A stretch of DNA of 64,000 nt from Mycobacterium sp. HUMS_12744610 (GTDB lineage Bacteria; Actinomycetota; Actinomycetes; Mycobacteriales; Mycobacteriaceae), in the NCBI RefSeq assembly GCF_041206865.1, contig NZ_JBGEDP010000001.1, positions 5,332,001 through 5,396,000 of the forward strand, read 5' to 3'. The notes under the pieces are model-generated. The model did not search any database, was not told the DNA's origin, and saw only the letters and a list, made by a program, of their open reading frames with translations. Both the position numbers and the translations under genes were made by a program. Below, piece after piece: positions 1 to 8,311 of this stretch (its first letter is position 1; every line of letters begins with the position of its first letter).

Positions 1-904
1 CGGCCTGGTCCTTGGTGCGGGGCACCAGCACCGTCCAGCCATAGAGCGCGCGGCTCTCCCACCAGTTCAGCTTCGCCCGGTTGCTCACCGTCTTGCCGAT
101 GGTGACCACCAGCGGGCCGGTCTGGGGTTCCCTGCCATTCCCGCCGGGCGGGCCCGCGGCGTCGATGCCCGCCAGGACACCCGGATCGCTCAGCCCCTGC
201 AGCGTGGTCTCCACCGAACGCTGCTGGCAGGTGGTGCCGTGTGCGGTCACCACGCACGGGGTGGTTTCGGCCAGTTCGTGCTCGATCAGCGTGCGGGCCG
301 CCTCGGGCAGGTGCGAGGCGGTGGCCTGCAGGATCAGCGGCCCCGGGGCCGCGGCCAGCGCGTCCCAGTCGACGTGCGGGTCGCGCACGTCGGCGACGGT
401 GTGCGCCGAACCCAGCGGAAGCCCCGCATACGTCGGGACCGCGCTGGCCGGCGACAGGCCGGGAACGATCTCGATGTGCAGGTGGGTGCGCGCGACCGCG
501 TTCACCTCGGTGATGACCGCGTCGAGTGTCAGCGGATCACCGGCGACCAGCCGCACCACGTCGGTGCCGGAGCGGGCCTCGGCGGTCAGCGTCTTGGCGA
601 CCTCGGCCGGCTCCCCCAGGGCCGGGCGGATGTCGGGGCCGCCGGGAACCACCGCGGGCGTGGCCCGGTCGTGACCACCGTCGGCGTCCGCCGGCACCGG
701 ATCGGCCGGCGCCGGACCGGACACGGGCGGCAGGTCCCTGCCGATCAACGCCAGCACCGCATCGGGCACATCGGGATCGGTGAACACCACCGCCGCGTTG
801 GCCAGCACCGCGGCGGCCCGCGTGGTCAGTAGCCCGGGGTCGCCCGGGCCGGAACCCACGAAAGTGATGCGGCCCGGCCTCGGCTTACGCCCTCGCGTCG
901 TCAT
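1..904 (-). CDS. hemD: Uroporphyrinogen-III C-methyltransferase / synthase (HemD), partial
   Basis: The frame is open from an ATG at 904 to the window edge (301 codons), so the C-terminus is missing. Residues about 14-24 read VGSGPGDPGLLT, the SAM-binding signature of uroporphyrinogen-III methyltransferases (CobA/CysG family). The last visible residues (LVPRTKDQA) look like the start of a uroporphyrinogen-III synthase domain, as in the fused mycobacterial HemD (Rv0511). The known role is to cyclise hydroxymethylbilane to uroporphyrinogen III and methylate it toward sirohaem or cobalamin. It lies 22 bp downstream of hemC on the same strand, so it is the last visible gene of the hemACD operon. 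Identification is firm; the 3' end is unseen. Confidence 0.9.
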   Translation of the reverse strand, partial: MTTRGRKPRPGRITFVGSGPGDPGLLTTRAAAVLANAAVVFTDPDVPDAVLALIGRDLPPVSGPAPADPVPADADGGHDRATPAVVPGGPDIRPALGEPAEVAKTLTAEARSGTDVVRLVAGDPLTLDAVITEVNAVARTHLHIEIVPGLSPASAVPTYAGLPLGSAHTVADVRDPHVDWDALAAAPGPLILQATASHLPEAARTLIEHELAETTPCVVTAHGTTCQQRSVETTLQGLSDPGVLAGIDAAGPPGGNGREPQTGPLVVTIGKTVSNRAKLNWWESRALYGWTVLVPRTKDQA

Positions 905-926
905 TGTCGCTCCCACGTCGTTCGAC

Positions 927-1874
927 TCAATCTTCTTGCGCCGGATCCGGCCGCACTCCGCGCATCAGCTCCCGGGCGCCCAGTTCGAACAGCTCCCCCG
1001 CGACCGAGAGCCCCAGCTCCCGTGCCCGACCGGGTGTGCCGATGCCGGACGCACGGATCACGTCGGATCCGTCCAGCGCCGCCACGCAACCGCGCAGCGA
1101 CAGCTCTTCGAAGACGCGGCCGTCCTCATCGATGGACTCGACCACCTCGGCGATCGCACCCACCGGTGCGGAGCAACCGGCCTCCAGTTCGGCCAGCAGG
1201 GCCCGCTCCGCGGTGACCGCGGCGCGGGTGTCGGCGTCGTCCAGCTCGGCCAGCACTGCCACCAACCGGCTGTCACCGGCGCGGCACTCCACGGCGAGCG
1301 CGCCCTGCGCCGGTGCGGGCAACATCTGTACCGGCTCCAACGTCTCGGTGACATCGTCGAGGCGGCCCAGCCGGGCCAGGCCGGCCCGCGCCACCACGAC
1401 GGCGTCAAGATCACCACTTCTTACCCTGTTCAACCTGGTATCTAGGTTGCCTCGTAGGGGGCGAATTTCCAAACCGAGACCCAATGCTCTAAGCTGCGCG
1501 GCCCGCCGCGGCGACGACGTGCCCACCAGCGACCCCGCCGGCAACTCCCCGAGGACCAGTCCGTCACGGGCCACCACCGCGTCGCGGGGGTCGTTGCGCG
1601 GCGGGATCGCCGCGATCGTGAACCGCGGGTCGTCGGCGGTCGGCAAATCCTTGTGCGAGTGCACCGCGGCATCCACGCGGCCGTCGTCGATGGCTTCGCG
1701 CAACGCGGTGGTGAACACGCCCACCCCGAGGGTCTCGATCGGCGCCGACGAGCGGTCGCCAACCGTGCTGATGGTCACCAGTTCCGCGGGATGGCCATTG
1801 GCGATCAGCGCGTCCCTGACGGTCGCGGCCTGGGTGGTGGCCAACAGACTGCCCCGGGTGCCTATCCGGATCAC
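927..1874 (-). CDS. hemC: Porphobilinogen deaminase (hydroxymethylbilane synthase)
   Basis: This cytoplasmic enzyme polymerises four porphobilinogens into hydroxymethylbilane for haem and cobalamin synthesis. The N-terminus has [11 protein letters not shown], followed by [19 protein letters not shown] and [11 protein letters not shown], all typical of the family. [11 protein letters not shown] carries the cysteine that binds the dipyrromethane cofactor. About 315 aa is the usual length. I chose the GTG at 1874 because the family begins at the IRIGTRGS segment; an in-frame TTG at 1883 would add three residues. It starts just after the hemA stop (1888), which implies a polycistronic message with hemA and hemD. 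Confidence 0.93.
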   Translation of the reverse strand: MIRIGTRGSLLATTQAATVRDALIANGHPAELVTISTVGDRSSAPIETLGVGVFTTALREAIDDGRVDAAVHSHKDLPTADDPRFTIAAIPPRNDPRDAVVARDGLVLGELPAGSLVGTSSPRRAAQLRALGLGLEIRPLRGNLDTRLNRVRSGDLDAVVVARAGLARLGRLDDVTETLEPVQMLPAPAQGALAVECRAGDSRLVAVLAELDDADTRAAVTAERALLAELEAGCSAPVGAIAEVVESIDEDGRVFEELSLRGCVAALDGSDVIRASGIGTPGRARELGLSVAGELFELGARELMRGVRPDPAQED

Positions 1875-1887
1875 GTTCGCCAATCGG

Positions 1888-3267
1888 CTACTCGCCGGAC
1901 TGTGGCGGCATATCCGCGTCGAATCCGCTTGATATGAAAGTCAATTCACCCGCAGCAACGGCGGCCACGGAGTCCACGGCGGTCGGGTCGAGTTCGAAGA
2001 GCTCGCGCAGGGCCTCGGCGTAGCTGTCGCCGCCGGGTGCGCTGGCCAGCTGCTTGATCCGGACGGTGGGCGCGTGCAACAGCTTGTCCACCACCCGCCG
2101 CACGGTGCGCGCCACCTCCTCGCGCTGGGCGCTCTCCAGGCCGGGCAGCCGGTTGTTCAGGCGCAGCAGTTCGGCCTCCACGACATCGGCGGCCCGCTGG
2201 CGCAACGCCGTCACCGTGGGGGTGACCTCGGCCATCCGCTGCCCCGCCAGGTAGGCGGCGACCTCGGCCGCGACGATGTGGCGGGCGGCGTCGACGTCGG
2301 TGGTCGCGGCGTGGGCCGAGGGCTCGTGCTGGATGCGGGCGACGTCGACGACCCAGACTCCGGGCAGCCCGGCCACCGCGGGGTCGACGTCGCGGGGCAT
2401 ACCCAGGTCGCAGATCACCAGCGGCTCGGCGGCCTCGTCCCGCTGCGCCGCGGCAAGCGCGTGATGCACGTCGGCCAGCGACACGACCGGGCTGACGGCC
2501 CCCGTGCAGCTGACGACGACGTCGGCCTGCGCCAGCGCCTCGGGCAGGCGTTCCAGCGGCAGCGCGTCGGCGTGGGCGCCGGTTTCCCGGATCTTGCGGG
2601 CCAGCCGTTGCGCCCGCGACAGCGACCGGTTGAGCACGTGGACGCGGCCGATGCCGGCCCGGGTCAGATGCGCCGACGACAACGCACCCATCGCCCCGGC
2701 GCCGATCACCACGGCGGTCTTGCCGGCCAGTCCGCCCAGCCGGCGTTCGGCCAGGTCCAGGGCGACCGAGACGACCGAGGCGCCGGCGGCGTCGATGCCG
2801 GTCTCGGAGTGCACCCGCTTGCCCACCGACAACGCCCGCTGGGCCAGCTCGTGCAGGACCCGGCCCACGGTGCGGTTGGCTTCGGCGCCGGCATACGCGC
2901 GGCGCACCTGACCGAGCACCTGTTGCTCGCCGACGACCGCCGAGTCCAGCCCGCTGGTCACCGCGAAGAGGTGCTCGACGGCGGCCTCGCTGTAGCGGAC
3001 GTAGGCGAACTTGGTCAGGTCGGCCATCGACATGCCGGAGTGGTCCGACAGCACCTGCCCGATGACCGCCAACCCGCCGTGGAAGGCGTCGACCACCGCG
3101 TACACCTCGACCCGGTTGCAGGTCGAGAGCACCATCGCCTCGGTCACCAGCGGGGACTGCAGCATCCGATCGACGATCTTGACCTGATCGGATTCGTCGA
3201 TGCTGAGTTGTTCCAGGACGGAGACCGGCGCACTGCGGTGCGAAACCCCGAAAAGCAGGATGCTCAC
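1888..3267 (-). CDS. hemA: Glutamyl-tRNA reductase
   Basis: This NADPH enzyme converts glutamyl-tRNA(Glu) to glutamate-1-semialdehyde, the first committed step of tetrapyrrole synthesis by the C5 route. The 459-aa protein starts at a GTG (3267). It opens with [16 protein letters not shown] and has the catalytic cysteine in [12 protein letters not shown] (about residue 50). A Rossmann stretch ([11 protein letters not shown]) lies near residue 185, and the dimerisation helices fill the C-terminal quarter. It is followed by hemC and hemD. The usual control of HemA is haem feedback and protein turnover; nothing in the DNA here indicates it. Confidence 0.95.
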   Translation of the reverse strand: MSILLFGVSHRSAPVSVLEQLSIDESDQVKIVDRMLQSPLVTEAMVLSTCNRVEVYAVVDAFHGGLAVIGQVLSDHSGMSMADLTKFAYVRYSEAAVEHLFAVTSGLDSAVVGEQQVLGQVRRAYAGAEANRTVGRVLHELAQRALSVGKRVHSETGIDAAGASVVSVALDLAERRLGGLAGKTAVVIGAGAMGALSSAHLTRAGIGRVHVLNRSLSRAQRLARKIRETGAHADALPLERLPEALAQADVVVSCTGAVSPVVSLADVHHALAAAQRDEAAEPLVICDLGMPRDVDPAVAGLPGVWVVDVARIQHEPSAHAATTDVDAARHIVAAEVAAYLAGQRMAEVTPTVTALRQRAADVVEAELLRLNNRLPGLESAQREEVARTVRRVVDKLLHAPTVRIKQLASAPGGDSYAEALRELFELDPTAVDSVAAVAAGELTFISSGFDADMPPQSGE

Positions 3268-3386
3268 GGCAGCATCACCTGGCCAGCTCCCTTGCTCGGT
3301 CAGCTACTGAAGTTGACATCCACGGTAGTCGGTTCCGAGGTGGCCTACCAAATAAATGCCCGGCGACCTCCGGCTTCGGGGCGTCC

Positions 3387-3656
3387 TCAGCGCGCGAGAT
3401 CGGCGCGCAGCCGGGGCTCGTCGATCTCCCAGTAGCTGTGCTCGCGGCCGTCGAGCAGGATCACCGGCAGCCGGTCGCCGAACTCGGCCCGCAGGGCGGG
3501 ATCACCCGCCGCCGCGGCCGCGTCGACGTCGGTCGTCGCCAGGTCGAAGCCCAGCTCAGCGGCCAGTTCGGCCAGCCGCTCGCCGACGTGCACGCACATC
3601 GCGCACCCGTTGCGGGTCAACAATCGCACCTGCCGGCGGCTCGGGGACTGGGTCAT
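3387..3656 (-). CDS. Glutaredoxin/thioredoxin-like small redox protein (Rv0508-like)
   Basis: This 89-aa protein has an N-terminal strand (VRLLTRNGC) leading into a CxxC site (C-A-M-C, about residues 17-20). A thioredoxin-type cis-Pro segment (DRLPVILLDG) follows about 45 residues later. This layout fits the glutaredoxin-like DUF836 group of single-domain thioredoxin-fold proteins. It sits 119 bp upstream of hemA on the same strand, as Rv0508 does in M. tuberculosis, and diverges from the WXG100 gene at 3740. The redox partner is unknown. It could belong to the haem operon, but the gap allows a separate promoter for hemA. Confidence 0.8.
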   Translation of the reverse strand: MTQSPSRRQVRLLTRNGCAMCVHVGERLAELAAELGFDLATTDVDAAAAAGDPALRAEFGDRLPVILLDGREHSYWEIDEPRLRADLAR

Positions 3657-3739
3657 GACCGCCAGTGTGTCACCGGCGGCGGGGCACCCGACGAGCCGCG
3701 TGAATTGTGGGACCGGCGGGCACTGGCTAGGTTGCCGCT

Positions 3740-4048
3740 ATGGCCGACGACACAGTCCGCGTCGATCCGCTGGCGATGCGGGGGGCCGCCGCCTCGCTGG
3801 GCGGTACCGCCGAGCACCTTTCTGCTCAGCTGGCCGATCTCGACGACCAGGTGGGTCAGATGTTGGACGGCTGGCGCGGCGCGTCGGGCAGCGCATACGG
3901 CTCGGCGTGGGAGCTGTGGCATCGCGGGGCCGGCGAGGTGCAGGCAGGTTTGTCGATCCTGGCGTGGTTGCTCGACGAGGCGGCGTCGGGTTACCAGAGC
4001 AACGAGGCCGGGTCCGCCCAGGCGGAGCGGGCGGTGCGCGGTGGTTGA
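3740..4048 (+). CDS. WXG100 protein, EsxF-like partner of a CpnT-type locus
   Basis: This 102-aa helical protein has W45-R-G in the hairpin position of the WXG100 fold and no signal peptide. The wording around it (QLADLDDQVGQMLDGWRGASG, then a segment with SAWELWHRGAGEVQ) closely resembles EsxF (Rv3905c) as I recall it. EsxF is the first gene of the M. tuberculosis esxF-esxE-cpnT-ift operon. The known role is to form a heterodimer with EsxE that takes part in CpnT export and membrane passage. The stop overlaps the GTG start of the next WXG100 gene, so the two are probably translationally coupled. It replaces the mmpS2-mmpL2 position of M. tuberculosis. Confidence 0.85.
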   Translation: MADDTVRVDPLAMRGAAASLGGTAEHLSAQLADLDDQVGQMLDGWRGASGSAYGSAWELWHRGAGEVQAGLSILAWLLDEAASGYQSNEAGSAQAERAVRGG

Positions 4049-4331
4049 GGCGTTCGCGGTGGACCCGGCGGCGCTGGCCGAGGTCGTGCAACGGATAGCG
4101 GCATTTCAGCGCTATGCCGAGGACATGATCACTGAGCTCGATTCTCGCGTGACGCGTCTGCACGCGACTTGGTCTGGCGCCGCGGCCGCCGCCCACGCCG
4201 AGGCACACCAGCACTGGGAGCGCGGCGAGGCGATGATGCGGGAGGCGCTCGCGCAACTCGAGAAGGCGGCCACGACCGCGCACGGCAACTACACCGGGGC
4301 GATGTCGACGAATCTCGGCATGTGGTCGTGA
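4041..4331 (+). CDS. WXG100 protein, EsxE-like partner of a CpnT-type locus
   Basis: This 96-aa protein starts at a GTG (4041) that overlaps the end of the upstream gene by 8 nt. It has W44-S-G at the centre of a predicted helix-turn-helix hairpin and ends in ANYTGAMSTNLGMWS-like sequence. That matches my recollection of EsxE (Rv3904c), which pairs with EsxF. It carries no signal peptide and is expected to be exported by an ESX/type VII route. The CpnT-like gene starts four bases after its stop, which supports one transcript for all three. The start could be a few codons upstream, but the coupled GTG gives the family length. Confidence 0.85.
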   Translation: MVEAFAVDPAALAEVVQRIAAFQRYAEDMITELDSRVTRLHATWSGAAAAAHAEAHQHWERGEAMMREALAQLEKAATTAHGNYTGAMSTNLGMWS

Positions 4332-4335
4332 ACCG

Positions 4336-6735
4336 ATGGCACCGCTGGCGTGTGACGCGACGGCGCTAGACCGTGCCGGCGCCACGGTGGTGGACACCGG
4401 CGTTTCGTTGGGGTCGGTGATCTCGGTTTTGACCGCGGCACTGGCCGGCGGTGCCGGCATGGCCGGTGACGATCCGGTGGGCGCGGCGTTCGGTCACAGC
4501 TACGACCAAGCCGCCGCGAAATTGATCGACGCGATGGCCGGCGCCCGCAACGGGCTGTGCAGCATCGGCGACGGCGTGCGGGTGTCGGCACACAACTACG
4601 CGCTGGCCGAGGCGATGTCGGATGTCAGCGGCCGGGCCGCGGCCCTGCCGATGCCGCAGGTGACCGGGCCGTTGATCGTGGGCTCGCCACCGCCTGCTGC
4701 GGTGGGCGCCGGGAGCGGCGCCCCCGCCGGTTGGGGCTGGGTGGCGCCGTATGTCGGAATGATCTGGCCCAGTGGCGATTCGGCGAAATTGCGGGCCGCC
4801 GCGGCGGCGTGGACCACCGCGGGCGCCAACTTCATGGCGGCCGAGACCCCGGCGGGCGGCGGCACGATGGCCGCCATCGCCGCCCAGCAGATCCCGGAGG
4901 GCGCCGCCATCGACAAGGCGTTGTCCGATGCCGCCAATGCCACCACCGACATCGCGCGGCAATGCCAAACGATCGCCGCCCAGCTCACCGGCTACGCAGC
5001 CGAGGTCGAAGCGGTGCACGCGGCGATCCTGGATCTGTTGTCGCGCATCTGTGACCCCCTGACCGGGATCAAAGAGGTCTGGGAGTTCCTCACCGACGAG
5101 GACGAGGACGAGATCAAGAGAATCGCCGAGGACATCCGCACGGTGGTCGACAACTTCGCCCGCGAGGCCCGGGCACTTGCCGGCCAGATCAACGCCACCG
5201 TCTCCGCGGCCGCCACGGCCGCAGCGGATATGGGCCGCTGGGCGGGCAAGGAGTGGGACCACTTTCTGCACGGCACCCCGGTCGGCAGGGCCGTCAATCA
5301 GGCGGGCCAGTTTTTCAAGGGCGTCGGCCAAGAGGGATATGGATTCGCCAAGGGGCTCTGGGAATTCAGCCCGAACCGGCTCCAAACCGACCCGGTGGGT
5401 TACTTCAGAGACCTGGCCGGCATGGTTTCCGGGGAAGCACCGCTGGTCGGCTTGGGCCCCGACGGCGGGCCCGGAGTAGCCGAGTCCTGGAAGGCGCTAG
5501 GCAAGGACGTCACCCACTGGGACGAGTGGAGCACAAACCCGGCCGAAGCGCTCGGGAAGACCGCCTTCGACGGGGCGACGTTGGCGGTGCCGGGCGGGCC
5601 GCTCTCGAAGCTGGGCAAGGTGGGGCGCGACGCCGCCGACGCGCTCAAGGGCTTGCGCAAGCCGCCCCTGCCGGAGGTCCCCGAGGCGCCGCCGGTCAAG
5701 GGCCCGGCAGAGCCACCGGCGACCGGCCCCAAGCCGCCGGAAGCGGGCCGGCCCGCACCCCCGGCCAAGCCGGCACCCGGGCCCGCCGACGGTCCCCTGC
5801 CTCACAGCCCGACCGAATCCAGACCGCCCGTCGCCGAGAAACCGGCCGCGGGTGAGCCGCCCAGACCGGCCACGCCGCCAGCGCCCGGGGTCAGGCCGGT
5901 GGCGCCCGAGCCGGCAGACCGGACACCTCTCCCCCACCAGCCGCCCGAGCCGGCCCCCGCGCGCCTGCCGGCTGCGCCCGTCGGCGAGTCGGGCGCCCCT
6001 CCCGGCGCAGATCTGCCATCGCCGCCGGAGCCCCACCCGCCGACGCCGCCTTCGGTGCCCATAGGCGAAGCGCCCGCCGAAGTACCTCCCGACCTGGGCG
6101 AGCTGCCCCGCGGCCAGGAACCGGGCCTTCGCCCGCCCGAGGTGCCTGGCCCCTACGACGGCCCCGTTCACCCAGTTGACGGCGAGGGGCCACCATCGGA
6201 CCCGGCACCCGGGGAAGCCAACCCGACGCCGACAGACGATAGTCCGTCACCTAATCACGAGGGTGATCAATTAGCGGATTCGGCGAATCAAACGCCTGGG
6301 CACGGCGAGATGCCCGGTCGGCAGACAATTAGCGGTCATGGTAGCTACGATCCAGATAACGGTTTATTTGTTGTCCCCAAAGGATCGAGTATTACGACAT
6401 TTGCAGAACACGGCTCGACGATCACTGATTCGCTTGGAAACTTGATCGAGACCGGTGGCGACACATCCGGAGTTTATTCCAAGACATTTTACGCCGGAGA
6501 ATCAATACCGAACTATACTATTCATCCTCCCGACGGCTTGAACATTTTGGGTTCACCGCTGACAGTCGCGAAGTCGACATTGATCAGTGCGCTGATACAC
6601 GAAGGCATGGGAGACATCGACCTTGCGGTGTGCACATACGATCCGTTCAACCCTTCCGGGAAGACTTACCATCTAACAGGCATATACGATAGACTCAATA
6701 ACAAATTCACGCCTTACGAGAGGTCTCGGCCTTGA
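4336..6735 (+). CDS. CpnT-like ESX-associated polymorphic toxin with a non-TNT C-terminal domain
   Basis: This is a 799-aa modular protein. Residues 1 to about 430 follow the N-terminal domain of M. tuberculosis CpnT (Rv3903c): an opening MAPLA, a helical WXG-like region, then WGWVAPY, DPLTGIKEVWEFLTDEDEDEI and VTHWDEWSTNPAEALGKT segments. Residues about 440-630 are a Pro/Ala/Glu-rich linker. Residues about 660-799 form a compact C-terminal domain beginning ISGHGSYDPDNGLFVVPKGS, with a second conserved-looking stretch around EHGSTITDSLGNLIETGG. I see no TNT NAD-glycohydrolase features there. The GHG...VPxG pattern recalls the putative-adhesin Stv domain of other toxins (tentative). In CpnT the N-terminal part mediates export and membrane insertion and the C-terminus is the effector. 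G+C drops visibly from about 6230 onward. The next gene overlaps its stop. Confidence 0.82.
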   Translation: MAPLACDATALDRAGATVVDTGVSLGSVISVLTAALAGGAGMAGDDPVGAAFGHSYDQAAAKLIDAMAGARNGLCSIGDGVRVSAHNYALAEAMSDVSGRAAALPMPQVTGPLIVGSPPPAAVGAGSGAPAGWGWVAPYVGMIWPSGDSAKLRAAAAAWTTAGANFMAAETPAGGGTMAAIAAQQIPEGAAIDKALSDAANATTDIARQCQTIAAQLTGYAAEVEAVHAAILDLLSRICDPLTGIKEVWEFLTDEDEDEIKRIAEDIRTVVDNFAREARALAGQINATVSAAATAAADMGRWAGKEWDHFLHGTPVGRAVNQAGQFFKGVGQEGYGFAKGLWEFSPNRLQTDPVGYFRDLAGMVSGEAPLVGLGPDGGPGVAESWKALGKDVTHWDEWSTNPAEALGKTAFDGATLAVPGGPLSKLGKVGRDAADALKGLRKPPLPEVPEAPPVKGPAEPPATGPKPPEAGRPAPPAKPAPGPADGPLPHSPTESRPPVAEKPAAGEPPRPATPPAPGVRPVAPEPADRTPLPHQPPEPAPARLPAAPVGESGAPPGADLPSPPEPHPPTPPSVPIGEAPAEVPPDLGELPRGQEPGLRPPEVPGPYDGPVHPVDGEGPPSDPAPGEANPTPTDDSPSPNHEGDQLADSANQTPGHGEMPGRQTISGHGSYDPDNGLFVVPKGSSITTFAEHGSTITDSLGNLIETGGDTSGVYSKTFYAGESIPNYTIHPPDGLNILGSPLTVAKSTLISALIHEGMGDIDLAVCTYDPFNPSGKTYHLTGIYDRLNNKFTPYERSRP

Positions 6736-7514
6736 CCCCACCGGATGCCTTTAGTGTGGAAGCATTGATCGATATTGCCGCCGAGCAGAAGTCGCCGGAA
6801 GCAACTCAGCAGCTTTTCTCGGCGCTTAGGGGTGTCGAACTATTTTTCCCGCGAACGACTGTTCTGCACGAAGGAAAGGAGCTCAACGCAACTCCCCTGC
6901 TCCGGCTCCCAGACGGCAAGCATGCCATGATGCTGTACACATCGAAAGATCACCCGGATTTGCCAGAAAAGTTCGCAGGTGGCGCGTTCGAAGATGCCCT
7001 TGCAGCCGCGTTGGAAATGCCAGATCTCGACTGGGTGATCTTGTCCAATCGCGCCTCAAAATGGATTGCAATGAACAAGCAACAGATCATCGAAACCCTC
7101 CGCGGCCAGCGACCAAAAATGATGACTACCAACAGCTCGACCGAGCTGTCAGGAAATACCGGAGACCCGCTCGAGGATCTCATTACCCGTGCCGTCCGCA
7201 CACCGCAAGAGGATTTACTCCCGTCGATCGCGTCCAAGCTCCGACGTCGCGAGATATTTATGGAGTTAGCGAAAGCGCAGAGTGAAGACGGCCAACCAAT
7301 CATGAAGACGTTCGCCATTGACCACCTGCCGAGTGTGTTACGTGGGTATACCACCCGATCGCGGCCCGCGATCAGATATGGAGGGATGCAATGGGAAGCA
7401 CTCAAAGAAATGGTCAAAGCTGCCACTCAGATCAGCGGTATTCAAATCGTAAATGAAGCGGACGACTGGGTGGTGTTCGACCGGGCGGCATTGGGCCTCG
7501 GGGAGGGCGACTGA
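6732..7514 (+). CDS. SseB-like protein, candidate immunity factor
   Basis: This 260-aa soluble protein starts at a TTG whose last two bases begin the TGA of the CpnT-like gene (TTGA overlap), so translation is coupled. Residues about 20-125 resemble the SseB N-terminal domain: ELFFPRTTVLHEGKE, TPLLRLPDGKHAMMLYTSK, then LDWVILSNRASKWIAMNKQQI. The remainder could be an SseB-type C-terminal region but is less clear. SseB-like proteins are recurrent neighbours of polymorphic toxins, and the slot directly after the toxin is where M. tuberculosis places the antitoxin IFT. I therefore infer immunity. There is no signal peptide or membrane segment, which fits a cytoplasmic neutraliser. It is AT-richer than the surrounding genome, like the toxin tip. 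Confidence 0.6.
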   Translation: MTPPDAFSVEALIDIAAEQKSPEATQQLFSALRGVELFFPRTTVLHEGKELNATPLLRLPDGKHAMMLYTSKDHPDLPEKFAGGAFEDALAAALEMPDLDWVILSNRASKWIAMNKQQIIETLRGQRPKMMTTNSSTELSGNTGDPLEDLITRAVRTPQEDLLPSIASKLRRREIFMELAKAQSEDGQPIMKTFAIDHLPSVLRGYTTRSRPAIRYGGMQWEALKEMVKAATQISGIQIVNEADDWVVFDRAALGLGEGD

Positions 7515-7609
7515 CATCTGCAGGCCAATACGCGAACCGGAGAAGTACTGGTACCAGCGGCGTGCGTTTCCGGATTCGGATGCCCACCGCCATTAGCCTC
7601 GAAATTTCA

Positions 7610-8060
7610 CGGTGATGGTGTGGTGGCCTGAGCGGGTTCGGATTGGCGTTTTTTGGCCTCGGGGCCGCAGCAGACCATGCGGCAGCCCGGGCGGTAGCTC
7701 GTGCGGTGTTGATCGCAGCCAACGCGGCATCGGCATCGGCGGCCAACGTGGCGATCAACCGCGACACGGTGGGATCGGATGCCACCAGACCGAACACCCC
7801 CGACTGCCCACGCAGCACCGCCAGATCAGCCAGGCAGTCCCCACCGATGGCCACTGCGATGGCTAGATCGGTGAGGATCTTGCCCGGATTGTGGCTGGCC
7901 AACGGTTTGCGCCACGGCCGTAACCCGGCCGAGAGCGCATCGATCAGGCCCACCTGCTGCGCGGTGCGCACCAAGGTGATCGATCCGGCCTGCGACACGA
8001 TCCCGCGGCCGGCGGTGTCAACGGACAACGACGGGTACCACGACGTAGACTCACCCACCA
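7610..8060 (-). pseudogene. IS1380-family transposase remnant
   Basis: The reverse strand encodes the N-terminal part of an IS1380-type transposase: AGRGIVSQAGSITLVRTAQ, SAGLRPWRKPLASHNPGKI, AIAVAIGGDCLADLAVL, then VFGLVASDPTVSRLI and the TARATARA stretch. After that (about 7640) the family sequence stops. The catalytic DDE core, several hundred residues in intact members, is absent, so this is a dead fragment. The open frame continues into unrelated low-complexity sequence. I see no clear terminal inverted repeats or target duplication, though a large internal deletion joining the two ends of the element is possible. It lies between the CpnT-type locus and serB1. The rest of 7515-8311 shows no other gene. 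Confidence 0.75.
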
Positions 8061-8311
8061 GAAAGGTGCTTCTCGAACTTGCGATATTCGACCTCAGACA
8101 AGCCGAATTATCCCAGTTCAGAGCATCTTTCTTCATTCACGACACGCGACCGCCGCCGACCAGCGAGAAAGCCCGGGGCTAGGGCATCGCCGTCACGCTC
8201 GACGGTCCACCCCAGGCCAGGCGCGTAATCCTGCCCCGAACATCCGCCCGATAGGGTTGATACCGGCCGGCCACGGGCCACCGGGCGGCACAGCAGGTAG
8301 GAGGTTGAGCG

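Noticed and set aside
2074-3435. 453-aa forward open frame across hemA
   Set aside because: It is antisense to the well-supported hemA, with His/Gly/Asp-rich shadow composition and no known domain.
5656-6230. Pro/Ala/Glu-rich stretch as a tandem repeat
   Set aside because: It has no regular period; it is a disordered linker like that of CpnT.
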